Below are positions 24,379-34,851 of a DNA stretch of 42,468 nt, one piece after another. The notes under the pieces are model-generated. The model did not search any database and was not told the DNA's origin. It worked only from the letters and a program-made list of their open reading frames with translations. Source of the stretch: Paramarasmius palmivorus. Taxonomy: Eukaryota; Basidiomycota; Agaricomycetes; Agaricales; Marasmiaceae. The first letter of the stretch is position 1. Every line of letters begins with the position of its first letter. The translations under genes were made by a program, and so were the position numbers. The stretch lies in the NCBI GenBank assembly GCA_037176845.1, contig JAYKXP010000263.1:1-42468 (forward strand). The letters run 5' to 3'.

Positions 24379-24469
24379 GAGATAGATATATAAAATAATA
24401 CATATACTTTTTATAATCTAAAACAGGCAAGAACCCAGAGGAATTCATAAATTAATTGATTACATACTT

Positions 24470-24640
24470 TATAGCGCTTTTTTGGGCGCTTTTTTAACAG
24501 GAAAATAATTCCCACCCCTTCTGACATCATTTAAACATTATTTTAAAGTTATTTTAGAGTTTTTGAGCGCTTTTTGAGCGCTTTTTTTAATGGAAAATAA
24601 TTCCCACCCCTTCTGACATCATTTGAGATCTTTTCCACTC
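24470..24640 (+). repeat. Duplicated GCGCTTTTTT/ATTCCCACCCC module in the palindrome arm
   Basis: Within the left arm a module of GCGCTTTTTT repeats followed by GGAAAATAATTCCCACCCC, TTCTGACATCATTT occurs twice in tandem (about 24473-24534 and 24570-24633). The same pair is mirrored at about 27145-27305 in the right arm. The T-runs next to GCGC look like short self-complementary elements, but their role is unknown. Confidence 0.6.
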
Positions 24641-27600
24641 CGCTTTTTTGGTCCCAAAATAGAAGGTGCTCTTACCTCACTATTTTCTACCTGGAATCAA
24701 TGCATTAGGGGGCTATTGGGGTATGATGGGGGGCTATAAAAATCGCATTTTTGGGGGAATATGTTCTATTATGTTCTTAAAGCATGCTACTGCAATTGGG
24801 GGACAGGGGAATGCAAAAAAAGCGGTCCAAATATGGTAATTTAGGAAAATAGTCTATTGGATCTTGGGCTACAGGGCAGATATTGACATGGGGTAAGTTG
24901 GAGGACCTAGATACATTAAATACAAGCCTGGGGACACCAAATAGTACATAGATTAGTGGGATAATGGTGCTTAAATATCAAAAATACTGAAAATCTCTGA
25001 AATTGGGGGAATAAAATTACAGGATGGGATGTAGTGCAGCTGGGGCTTAGATATTGTGAATCAGAGATGATATATATGTCCCCCTGATGGGTTCACAATC
25101 CTGGAGAGCTGCCTATTTTTCCAGATTTATTACAGCTAAATTTGCTTTTTTTGGATATTGGTAATACTATACCACAGGGAATGATTGGAATGGGCTAATT
25201 CTTGTTCATAACCAACTTTAGGGTGTATAGATGATGAATATATACTTGCCCAAGCACTTCTGTATGTGCAACACCTTGTTTAATCCAATGTATTGTACAG
25301 TTATGTTACATAGGCAGTAATACATGAATAGCACCTCAGGGAAGCATCCCAGCACCAAGGGGAGTTCAGAATCAAGTTCAGGCACCCAAAATACACTTTT
25401 CTACCATGAAAGGACATTTTTTGAATACATCTGTATGTTGCTATATAAAAAATCGCATTTTTAGGGCTTTTTATGTACTGGAGCATGGGGATTGCTCCTA
25501 AAATCCCCAAAAGTGAATGAGAGACTGTTCACTATGCATAGAACAGGAATATCAATTGCCTCCATGAATTCCATGACAGGAATCCTGATGCCAGAGGCAT
25601 CAATTCTTGTACAATTATAGAAAACATGTAATATGAATGTAGTATTACAGGGAGTAATCTGGGGACTTGGAGAACCTCAAAATTGAATTCAGAATGAAAA
25701 AACAGTTAAGAAACAATCAAGGGTTGAAAGGAATCCAATCACTGTAGCTTGAGATAGGTTCAAGTTATGTTTATAGGCTTATGTGTAAAGTACTTACAAT
25801 CAATCTTTAACTTGGATTGTCTGACCTTTTCATTTAGATCTTCCAGACCATTAGACCACTCTAGAACCAGCAATACCAACTCTATGACATTGGAATATGA
25901 AGTATATAATACTATTTGGTGTCTAGTTGGTCTCAGAATGCTTAATGAAAAGGTCAGACAATCCAAGTTAAAGATTGATTGTAAGTACTTTACACATAAG
26001 CCTATAAACATAACTTGAACCTATCTCAAGCTACAGTGATTGGATTCCTTTCAACCCTTGATTGTTTCTTAACTGTTTTTTCATTCTGAATTCAATTTTG
26101 AGGTTCTCCAAGTCCCCAGATTACTCCCTGTAATACTACATTCATATTACATGTTTTCTATAATTGTACAAGAATTGATGCCTCTGGCATCAGGATTCCT
26201 GTCATGGAATTCATGGAGGCAATTGATATTCCTGTTCTATGCATAGTGAACAGTCTCTCATTCACTTTTGGGGATTTTAGGAGCAATCCCCATGCTCCAG
26301 TACATAAAAAGCCCTAAAAATGCGATTTTTTATATAGCAACATACAGATGTATTCAAAAAATGTCCTTTCATGGTAGAAAAGTGTATTTTGGGTGCCTGA
26401 ACTTGATTCTGAACTCCCCTTGGTGCTGGGATGCTTCCCTGAGGTGCTATTCATGTATTACTGCCTATGTAACATAACTGTACAATACATTGGATTAAAC
26501 AAGGTGTTGCACATACAGAAGTGCTTGGGCAAGTATATATTCATCATCTATACACCCTAAAGTTGGTTATGAACAAGAATTAGCCCATTCCAATCATTCC
26601 CTGTGGTATAGTATTACCAATATCCAAAAAAAGCAAATTTAGCTGTAATAAATCTGGAAAAATAGGCAGCTCTCCAGGATTGTGAACCCATCAGGGGGAC
26701 ATATATATCATCTCTGATTCACAATATCTAAGCCCCAGCTGCACTACATCCCATCCTGTAATTTTATTCCCCCAATTTCAGAGATTTTCAGTATTTTTGA
26801 TATTTAAGCACCATTATCCCACTAATCTATGTACTATTTGGTGTCCCCAGGCTTGTATTTAATGTATCTAGGTCCTCCAACTTACCCCATGTCAATATCT
26901 GCCCTGTAGCCCAAGATCCAATAGACTATTTTCCTAAATTACCATATTTGGACCGCTTTTTTTGCATTCCCCTGTCCCCCAATTGCAGTAGCATGCTTTA
27001 AGAACATAATAGAACATATTCCCCCAAAAATGCGATTTTTATAGCCCCCCATCATACCCCAATAGCCCCCTAATGCATTGATTCCAGGTAGAAAATAGTG
27101 AGGTAAGAGCACCTTCTATTTTGGGACCAAAAAAGCGGAGTGGAAAAGATCTCAAATGATGTCAGAAGGGGTGGGAATTATTTTCCATTAAAAAAAGCGC
27201 TCAAAAAGCGCTCAAAAACTCTAAAATAACTTTAAAATAATGTTTAAATGATGTCAGAAGGGGTGGGAATTATTTTCCTGTTAAAAAAGCGCCCAAAAAA
27301 GCGCTATAAAGTATGTAATCAATTAATTTATGAATTCCTCTGGGTTCTTGCCTGTTTTAGATTATAAAAAGTATATGTATTATTTTATATATCTATCTCA
27401 GGCAAACACCTGCCACTTATATAGCTTTGAGGTAATTACCTGTAGTCTAAAAGAGCCTGAGGCAACTACCTGAGATCTGTGGCAGTGACATTGATGTTAG
27501 GGCAGATACCTGAAAGATATAGGTTACTACCTGTTACCTATATCACTTTCAGGTAATTACCTATAGTATAGACTAACTCAAGATATATACCTATGAGCTG

Positions 27601-30600
27601 TGGTAGACACCATTTATATTAAAGCAGGTGCCCAGAGGATACAGGTTGCTACCTATCTTATTTTTAAATGATAGATACTCTTAAGTTACATGGAATCAGA
27701 TATCTGCTTTCAATTTACAGACAGCTACCTATAATACTCACCAAGTTGATAAGATTACAATTTTATAGTGTTAGCATCTATATTTTAAGCTACTAATAGT
27801 AAATACTGTGCTGCTTTTTGTGGTTAGAGTTTTATATTATTTTACTCTGATTATTATGTCTAATATCAATACTCAATAGCCTTGTATATGTTACATTTAC
27901 ATTTGTATAGCCTATTGGAGAGCATGCTATTTAATGAGAAATAGGCACACTTATATAGCATTTACACTATCTCAGTCTTATAAACACTTAAAACAAGACA
28001 AAAGCATCAATAGAATAATTGAAAGCAATATCAGAGCATAAATGCCTATTTTATAGCCTATTTTTCAGAATCAGGACCCCTGACACCCTCTGTCACGTCA
28101 CACAAATATGGTATTTACCAATAAAGCCCAGGCAATAGCTTGAAATCTTTTATACTATATAGGTAGCTGCCTAAAGCTCAATTTAGCTGAATTCCAGGAA
28201 AATACCCTATTGCAGGCTTAAGGCAGAGGTAGTTACCTATTGTGGTAACCACAACTAAAAAACCCACCTAAGAGGCCCAACTGCTCACCTCAAGAGATGG
28301 ACCTACTAGGTCCTGTATGGAGGGTGACTGAAGTGTGCATTCCACGGTGCTCGTCTCGAGGTCTTGAAACAAACCCTCGAAGGGTATCGCCAGGCTGTCG
28401 AGGATGGTACAGAGCTCCAGTATCTGGCCAATGTGGTTCGTCTATACGGTGTCCTTTTCCCGGAAGCTATGCCGGCCGACCAAGAACCTTCTGAGGAGGA
28501 GATTGCGGCCGGTTTTGCTGCCTTTCATGCGGATACTCTGGAGGACGTTGTAATAGAGCCTCCCATCCAGGTGTCTGGCCAAAGCGATGTGGATTATGAT
28601 CAGGCGATGAAGGATCATGAAGACCTGAAGAAGCGTTACGCGTTTCGCGCTGAGGTGAGCATCATGTGATCTTGTTTAGTGTGACAAACGTGACTCACAG
28701 TCATATTTCTTCCCCTCACAGCAAATTGCACGTTGGTTGAACTATCGTCGTCCTGCTCGCGATCCCGCTCGCAAAGAGCCTGAGGCTCTCGACAGGCTTC
28801 TCGCCAAACTCTCCGGTGTTGCACTACCCTCTCGTCGCAAGCTCCCAGCGTTCACGGTCTGGGCTCAGGCTCACCCTGAAATCGTTGAACCATTGATCAA
28901 GAAGCGTATCCTGGAGTTGCAAGAAGCTCAAAGAGTGGCCGGCGGGGAAGGAAGCTCTGGTATTTCACCTTATTTGGCCAGTAGTACTACTTTGTTGACA
29001 CATTCCTGCAGATAAGGCTAGCGTTGAGGGGTCGGCAGCAAATTCTACAGATGCTGGAACATCTGGTGAGTACTTGGTATAGCTCGTTCTCATGTCTTAT
29101 GACTGAACACGAGTTTCTTCAGCTGCGTCTGTATCGGGTGGATCTGTTGCCACCGAAGCCCAGCAGGAAACGAAGGATGCAGATGGTGAACTAGTCGTGC
29201 TCGAAAAGAAAGGGAAATTCATCAAGAAGGGTACGTTCCATATTGATAGACATCAGTCCAATGCTAATGTGGTCTGTAGGAAAGAGCGCCTACGTTGCGG
29301 TTCGCCAAGAAGTTATTCGCAATGCCTTCAACAAACTAGACCCTAAAACCTGCCAGACATGGGCTGAGACGGCTCGCACCCAGGCCACTCAGAAAGAATC
29401 CGAGTACATTGCGGCTATCAAGGCTCCCCCACCCACGGACCCAGCCTCTCGTCAATCGTAGGTGATTCTTGATGTTCTGAGGTCATCAATGCTCATGACA
29501 GCACTGCAGAGCTATCGAACGAATCCCCAGCTTCGTACAACCTGTCCTTGATGGTATGTCCGAAGCCACTGGATGGAGTTTCACTCTCCTGGCGGGTGGT
29601 CCGGAGCCAGCTGATGGTGGGAGGTTGAATATCATCAGGTAGATGTGATTTGCTGTTTAGTCGTGTACCTTGTCAAATGACACATCTTTCAATTGAATAG
29701 TTGTCATTCTGGGGTAACCTTGGGTCCCAAACCGTTGAATTTTGGTGCTGCCGCAAGAGAGGGGTACAAGAAATATGTGATACCACTATACGCGAATTTC
29801 CTTCAGAGGTCTTACAGTAAGTGTTGCACGTTTTGCGCAAAGTAATTATTCAGACTTCTGACTTGCATCTAGCTGTGGATGAATGTCGTCGTCGTGCCAT
29901 GCCCGCAGGAGCACCGACCCTAGCGTCAATCATTAACGAGGAAGCGGATGGCGTGTGCCTTGATACCATCGTCCTGCCTCCGAAGTTACCCCCCGGTATC
30001 AACACGTTTCCAGGAAGCTCGAAGCCTAAGCCTTACAATGCTTTCACTGCACCGCTCCCGAGTGTCTCTGCCACTTCTTCCTCATCAAAGACCGGCACTA
30101 CACAATTTCCTTCACATGCAGCACCTTCGACGACTTCTGGTGCACCTCCGCCTCGAAAGAGTGCCCCGACTACTGCGCGGATGAAACCTGGTCCTCAGCC
30201 ACCTCTGCCTCCAACACGACCCAGCAGCACATTACCTGCATCATCGCAAAAGTCAGTGCACACTGGAACCACTTCAACTTCCATTTCCACACAGCGTTCC
30301 GACCCAGCTCCGAAAGATCGCTCGGCTCGTTATCGTCTGGCTGGATCTGGTCGGGTCAGCACGACAACGACAACGACTATTCCATCGGGTTCCAAAGATA
30401 AGCATGTCACCGCTAACCGTCCTCGGTCGGCTTCGTCACCGCCGTCTCCCTCACGTCCATCCAATGAATCACCCAAGCCAACTCCCCCTCGAGCTACTCG
30501 TTCTCCAACACGGCTGTCACCAATTACAATTTCGTCTTCGCCTGTGGTGGCAGCCAAAGGCTCTGGTCGTCCAAACTCGCCTATCAACCTCGACGAGGAG

Positions 30601-31572
30601 CCGACACCCACTCCACTAGGTCCTCCATTGGTGATACGCACCTACAAGTCTCCTTCAAGGAAGAGAGGTCGTCGACAACAGGTGGAACAACAGGATACCC
30701 AACACGTGGAGGAGACAATGTCGGACGAAGATGTAGAGATGCTTGACGCTGTTCCTGACCCCAAGCCGGACGGTTACGAGTCGGATTCGGTCTTCTACAA
30801 TGCACCGGCTCCTTCATCCTCCAAGCCTTCGAAGCGCCGCGCTGTCGCCCAGTCTATTTCGGAGCCTGGCAAGAGCCGTCAGGCGAAGAAGCCTCGTATT
30901 GAGTCGACTATTTCAGCTCCAGGACCTGCTGCACCAAAGCCCAAGCTCTCAAGTTTGGCTCCGAGGAAGTCCAAAGGTGCGAGTGCGAGTGCACCACCAC
31001 CACCACCACCACCTCCTGGATCCAGTACCTCCTATGATGTCCCCACTCCACCAGAAGCTCCCGACTACGTTGTGCGCACGCTCGAACTTGCTCGAGCTAA
31101 CGGCATCACTGAAGAAACCCGTCGACTTCTCCGCCTATACCTTAGAATTGATGGTGCGGCCAACTTCCAAGGTGACGGACGCCTTCCGAGCTATCGCCGA
31201 CCGGACTGCATTGGTGCGTGGATTGCACGTGCTCGCGCGCCAAAGTATAGACCCGATATGTCTGATTTGGCTGGCTTCTATGAGGACTTTTTGGTTTGGT
31301 TCAAGTTCTGCATGCCTGAATGGCGGAAGGATGAGGGCAAGGGGATCAGGCTCACGCGCAACCCGAATGGGGATTGGGAGTCGTTACGGATTACTGGTAG
31401 GAACGGGATCGTTAGCTTTATTCCCGTGGTCTTCTGGTGGTGGCATGCCCTTCAGAGCTGCCCGGCGGACACACCCAGAGAACGCCAAGTAAAGACTCTT
31501 CGAGTAGGCCAGTACGAGGGAGTCGTTGATGAACTTATCTACTGTTTCACGGGTTTGGCCAGGAATTTGTAG

Positions 31573-31929
31573 TTTGCTGATGTACTTGAATAGATTGAGT
31601 GTGTAGTAGCGTATGTATTAATCTTGCTGTCAGTGCATATGTTACAACAATACAGAAAAAAACTTTTTTTTTTGGTTGCATGCAAGTAATTGGAGGGTAT
31701 AGTCGAAAGACGAATACAGTATAGCAACGGAATCTTGGCTCAGTGGATTTAGCATCAGATGCACGGCATTTGACTGACGAAACTGAAGGTCTACTGTTCA
31801 ACTCGTGCAAGTAGCACTATTTTGCACCGGCCCCGGCGCAAGATGTCATATTTCCTTTGTATTCTGCACCAGTGTGCCCATTGGCAAATACCATTGCTGA
31901 TGTATCAATTGGCCTTTGGCCTTGCCAAA
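31573..31929. other. Right subterminal region of the KDZ element
   Basis: Non-coding sequence after the stop of the large cargo gene. It has a T-run at 31666-31676, the right tRNA-like unit and a GCTGATGTATCA motif at 31896-31907. A palindromic GGCCTTTGGCCTTGCCAAAGGC block (31911-31932) can fold into a hairpin just inside the terminal repeat. No gene was seen. Confidence 0.5.
31736..31804 (+). other. tRNA-like Pol III A and B boxes, right end
   Basis: TGGCTCAGTGG at 31736-31746 fits the A box, and GTTCAACTC at 31796-31804 fits the B box 60 nt later, with a possible anticodon-like stem (TCAGATG/CATTTGA) between. It points outward to the right end. Its A box begins 225 bp from the right end; the left unit's begins 222 bp from the left end. 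It resembles the tRNA-derived head of a SINE rather than an intact tRNA gene. Confidence 0.55.
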
Positions 31930-31960
31930 GGCTGATGTATGGCCGGTGCCCCTACAGGTG
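31930..31960 (-). repeat. Right terminal inverted repeat of the KDZ element
   Basis: Read inward from 31960 it starts CACCTGTAGG and carries ATACATCAGCC at offset 21-31, matching the left end's ATACATCAACC at the same offset. A second GATGTAT copy lies 33 bp further inside (31896-31907). Confidence 0.6.
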
Positions 31961-33373
31961 GATATTCCACCTGCTGTTGGTCGAATTCACACTTCTCTGG
32001 CCGAAGGTAGAGGTCGTACTCCTGAAGTCTTTTCAGCACTTCATGGGTCGTGGCACGATGCTCCTCCATGGTTGCACTGTAGATGAGGATATCATCCAGG
32101 TATACCGCTACCTTGCCCTTGGCAATGAGGTCTGCGAAGATGGAGTTCATGAGGGCCTGGAATGTTGCTGGGGAATTGGTGAGGCCAAAGAACATGACTT
32201 GTGGTTCGAACAGTCCTCGACTGGTGGTAAACGCTGCCTTCCACTCGTCTCCTTCCTTGATGCGCACGTTGTTGTATCCCCACCGAACATCCAGCTTGGT
32301 GAAGTACTTGGCACCTTTCAGGCGGTTGATGATGTCGGTAGCTAAAGGAAGGGGGTATCGATTCTTGACGGTGAATTCATTGAGCTTGCGGTAGTCCTGT
32401 ACGAACCGAAGTTTACCATCCTTCTTCTTGACAAAGAAGACTGGAGAGGCGAGGGGTGACTTGGATGGAACTATGTATCCTTTGCGCAGGTTTTCCTCCA
32501 GAAATGCATCCAACTCGGTCTGCTCGTTGACCGACATGGGGTATACTTTGGATCGGATAGTCTCTGGAGCATCGGGCTTGAGGTCAATGGTGTGGTCCCA
32601 GGGTTTGTGCTCAGGTAGTCGATGGGATTCTTCCTCCGAAAACACCTTACGGTATTGGTGGTACTCCTCAGGCACGATCTCCTCCATGCTCTTCTTCTCC
32701 TTCCTTTTCGACTCCTCAAATGCCAGCTCTGCTGCGTACGTCACTCCTGCTGCCACCCACAGTTCGTCGCTCGCATGCTCCAATACACCATCTTTCTGCC
32801 ACTGCCTACGCTGTCTTCTGTTGCCTCTGATCTGCTCCCACCGCTCTGTCTCCTCTGTCTGGACCTCTTCTTCCTGCTCCTCCTCTATTTCGATTTTCAT
32901 CACACCTTTAGCCCAGTCAATGGCAGGGTTCACCTTTCTCAGCCAAGGCAGCCCTAGCACTACGTCTTCAGGGCCTAGGTCAGTGATCAACAACTCTACT
33001 TCCTCCTCATGCTCTCCAATCTTCATCCTCAATCTAGCAAACTCCTCGATACTCCCTGCACGATTCCGACTACCGTCGATATTGTAGAGTGGAATCTGCC
33101 TTCGCAGACGGTATCTTTCAACACGTTGCTCCTCCACCCATCTCTTCCCAATGAACAGCCCAGTAGCTCCACTGTCGATCATGGCTACTACATCCTTTTC
33201 TCGATTGTGTCCTTTCAAGCGCGCGCGTATGTGAAAATGGTTTTCATTTTTGTCGACAACTGGGATAGATATTGTACATGATGAAACAGAATCATACGAC
33301 GACGGCGAGATGGAGATAAAAGATGTATTTGGGGGTGTGACTCTCGTAGCCTTAGGAGGCACCCCTTCTAAAA
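31961..33373 (-). pseudogene. Chromovirus pol, 5' part (protease, reverse transcriptase)
   Basis: Upstream part of pol, cut at 31961 by the KDZ insertion. It encodes an aspartic protease (AMIDSGATGLFIG) and then the reverse transcriptase: DYRKLNEFTVKNRYPLP, FTKLDVRWGYNNVRI, MFFGLTNSPATFQALMN and the active-site block VAVYLDDILIYS, ending near QQQVEY. Past the break the frame reads into the KDZ end and stops at 31905. The gene has no ATG at its start: it opens in the -1 frame relative to gag (first near-cognate codon GTG at 33360-33362), so it is probably made as a gag-pol fusion. The part seen has no internal stop. Confidence 0.93.
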
Positions 33374-33376
33374 ACG
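33366..33376 (-). promoter_or_regulatory. Gag-pol -1 frameshift site
   Basis: On the minus strand gag ends CGT TTT TAG. Pol is open in the -1 frame across the five-T run (33370-33374), where a TTT-decoding tRNA can slip back one base and still pair with TTT. A programmed -1 shift at T-TTT-TAG would join gag to pol. The site is seen; the mechanism is inference. Confidence 0.5.
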
Positions 33377-34582
33377 CTGCTCGGCACGGATGGTAGCGAT
33401 TTGCATCTGGAGCTGCTCCATTTGCGCAATGAGAGCATCCAGACCCATTGGTGGTGCGGTCTGAGCTGGAGTTGGGGTTGTTGGGGCTGCGGCAGGTGGA
33501 GTTGGTAGCGTCTGTTCAGTGGCAGGTGTTTCAGTGGCGGCAACACGTTGTCCACTCGTTCCACGAGGCCTTCCCAGCCACTTATTGAAACAGACTGCTT
33601 CCCGGTGTCCATTTCTGCGGCACCAGTTGCAAATCTCCCTTTCATGGCCCCCATCGCGTTGCCGGTGCTCTGTCGAACCACAGCCAAAGCACTTGCCATT
33701 CATCAGGCGAAGCCAGTCTGCACGGGTACGGTTAGCGTCGATGTCCATGGCATTGGGGTCACGTGTTGGAAATGTTGGTGCTGGCGCAGCGGCGGGAAAG
33801 GGCGAGGTACGTGGGGGATTGGGGAGTTGGCGGTTGCTCCAGAAGGGTCGTGGGCCTTGGGGTCGAGCTTGTGCTTCCAAACGCTTTTCAGCGTCATACT
33901 GACGGAAGTGGTTGTCGACCTCGATTGATGTCTGAACCAACTCGTCGAAGGTTTTGGTGCTCCTTCCAATGGCAAGGACCAACTTGTCGCGGAATGCACG
34001 ACTGAGGTTATCGTAGAACCGGTCACGGAGGTCCTCTGTGGAGTAGCCGGTGCGTCCCATGAGCTCCTTGAACTTGGCTGTGTACTCTGCCACCGTCATC
34101 TTGTCCTGATGGAGAGCCTTGAGGCGGTGCTTGGCATCCTCCTTCTCGTCTACGCTCTCGAAGCGGAGCTTGAAAGCTGCCTCGAACGTGGCCCAGTTGT
34201 CACCAAATATGGGCCTTCCCAACGAGTACTCCTCCATGTAAGGAGTGGCCCAGAGAGCTGCGTCCTTTGTCATGAACGACAGCGCTGTACTAATCCATAC
34301 CCGGTCATTGCGGTAGTACTGTCCATCTGCATCCTGGATGTTCATCTCCCTCTTGGAGTTCCATCCATAAACTGAGAATGCCGCAAGGAATCGGCGAGCG
34401 TCAGCGCTGTCTCCATCTCCTGCGAACACTGCTGGCTTCTCGGAGCGGCTTCGCTGGTCTGCTTTGGATGACATCTGGGTGGTGAGCACGGCCATCGAGT
34501 CGGTGAGTGCCTTTTGGCTGACAAGCAGTGCTTGCAGCAGGGTCTCGTTCTGGGATTGTGCAGGGGGAGCGTTATCAGACAT
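33368..34582 (-). CDS. Chromovirus Gag
   Basis: 404 codons, ATG at 34580-34582 (MSDNAPPAQ), stop TAG at 33368-33370. A Ty3-type capsid region is visible: WATFEAAFKLRFESVDEKED, then ALHQDKMTVAEYTAKFKELM and DLRDRFYDNLSRAFRDKLVL, the retrotransposon-gag pattern. After a proline-rich linker come two zinc-knuckle-like segments: CFGCGSTEHRQRDGGH (irregular) and CNWCRRNGHREAVC (a canonical CX2CX4HX4C). The gene is intact. Its product would package element RNA in cytoplasmic particles. It precedes pol in the usual order, with pol in the -1 frame. Confidence 0.92.
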   Translation of the reverse strand: MSDNAPPAQSQNETLLQALLVSQKALTDSMAVLTTQMSSKADQRSRSEKPAVFAGDGDSADARRFLAAFSVYGWNSKREMNIQDADGQYYRNDRVWISTALSFMTKDAALWATPYMEEYSLGRPIFGDNWATFEAAFKLRFESVDEKEDAKHRLKALHQDKMTVAEYTAKFKELMGRTGYSTEDLRDRFYDNLSRAFRDKLVLAIGRSTKTFDELVQTSIEVDNHFRQYDAEKRLEAQARPQGPRPFWSNRQLPNPPRTSPFPAAAPAPTFPTRDPNAMDIDANRTRADWLRLMNGKCFGCGSTEHRQRDGGHEREICNWCRRNGHREAVCFNKWLGRPRGTSGQRVAATETPATEQTLPTPPAAAPTTPTPAQTAPPMGLDALIAQMEQLQMQIATIRAEQRF

Positions 34583-34851
34583 GGCAGGAAATAAGCGGGG
34601 GTCTTTGTAGATGTCGTCGGCCCAGTCTAATGGATTGTGCAGTCGGTTTGGGCAGGGGCTGGTGTCACAGTTCCACCAGTAGTCGTCGTCGCGGAGATGG
34701 TTGTCACGTTGGTTATCAGTGTTATAGGAGTGTGTGCAGGAGGAACAGTCAAAAGGAGGTGGGGGTGTAACGGTTGCTGTGTCTGCCAGGGTGTACCTTG
34801 AACGAGGTTGACGCTACCAGGTCAACGGCGTTCAATGAGATCTTGACCTAA
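34583..34851 (-). other. Retroelement leader and possible primer-binding site
   Basis: This 269-bp leader lies between the 5' LTR and gag. Directly after the LTR the minus strand reads TTAGGTCAAGATC, which does not begin TGG. A TGGTAGCGTCAACC sequence 32 nt further in (34806-34819) has the form of a tRNA-primed site, but the distance is unusual. Self-priming is another possibility in this group. I cannot decide. Confidence 0.35.

Larger units (their letters stand above)
23444..28334. mobile_element. Palindromic (fold-back) DNA element, 4,891 bp
   Basis: The left arm (23444-25834) and right arm (25944-28334) are inverted copies of about 2,391 bp. Paired coordinates always sum to 51778, so there is no net indel, and every block I compared was identical. 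A 109-bp loop (25835-25943) is unique. The ends are ACTTCAG/CTGAAGT, flanked by the 9-bp duplication. The element is AT-rich, unlike its neighbours, and its open frames are short and mirrored, so it encodes nothing recognisable and must be non-autonomous. A long terminal inverted repeat with a 9-bp duplication recalls Mutator-like elements; 8 bp would suit hAT or KDZ. I cannot assign a superfamily. Confidence 0.85.
23422..31572 (+). pseudogene. Large cargo gene split by a palindromic element at codon 8
   Basis: The ATG at 23422 starts MPNPGAF. After seven codons and one base, the 4,891-bp palindrome intervenes. Coding resumes at 28344 in exactly the phase expected if the element and one 9-bp duplication copy were absent. 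The MPNPG start is typical of a basidiomycete family I know only as uncharacterised. Downstream exons (28344-28654, 28722-28959, 29012-29065, then about 29124, 29280, 29513, 29702 and 29873-31572) join in phase. Order: helical N-terminus (LKQTLEGYRQAVEDG; QIARWLNYRRP); a GWSFTLLAGGPEP block near 29.6 kb; a long P/S/T-rich disordered region (about 29.9-31.05 kb) with KKPRIES and KRGRRQQ basic patches; and a globular C-terminus with RPDCIGAWIARAR and NPNGDWESLRITGRNGI ... FWWWHALQ. Function unknown. The insert adds stops, so full-length product is not expected unless the element is spliced out or another start is used. Confidence 0.8.
12602..31960. mobile_element. Cargo-carrying KDZ DNA transposon, 19,359 bp
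   Basis: A single insertion inside the retroelement pol gene, with an exact 8-bp duplication. It encodes a KDZ (Kyakuja-Dileera-Zisupton) transposase (13107-17210, minus), two RNase H1-N-domain proteins (minus), a basic-region protein (plus) and a large unknown gene (plus) broken by a palindromic element. The ends are weak inverted repeats of 31 bp: both start CA, match at about 19 of 31 positions, and share ATACATCA-CC at offset 21-31. Further copies of a TGATGTATCA-like motif lie inside both ends. An 8-bp duplication is what I recall for Zisupton elements. That the KDZ protein moved this unit is inference; the bounds are seen directly. Confidence 0.85.

Noticed and set aside
25301..26477. 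Mirrored open frames of 69-83 codons inside the palindrome
   Set aside because: They appear on both arms only because the arms are inverted copies; some cross the loop, and none has a protein-like composition.
23444..28334. The palindrome as an assembly artefact
   Set aside because: A unique 109-bp loop, an exact 9-bp flanking duplication and a phase-matched broken gene are hard to explain by misassembly, although raw reads would settle it.
23422..31572. The palindrome as a natural intron of the cargo gene
   Set aside because: Its ends are ACTTCAG/CTGAAGT rather than GT-AG, and it has a target duplication; cryptic splicing within it is still possible.
31731..31810. A functional tRNA gene
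   Set aside because: A and B boxes are present, but I could not find a paired acceptor stem or a regular anticodon arm.
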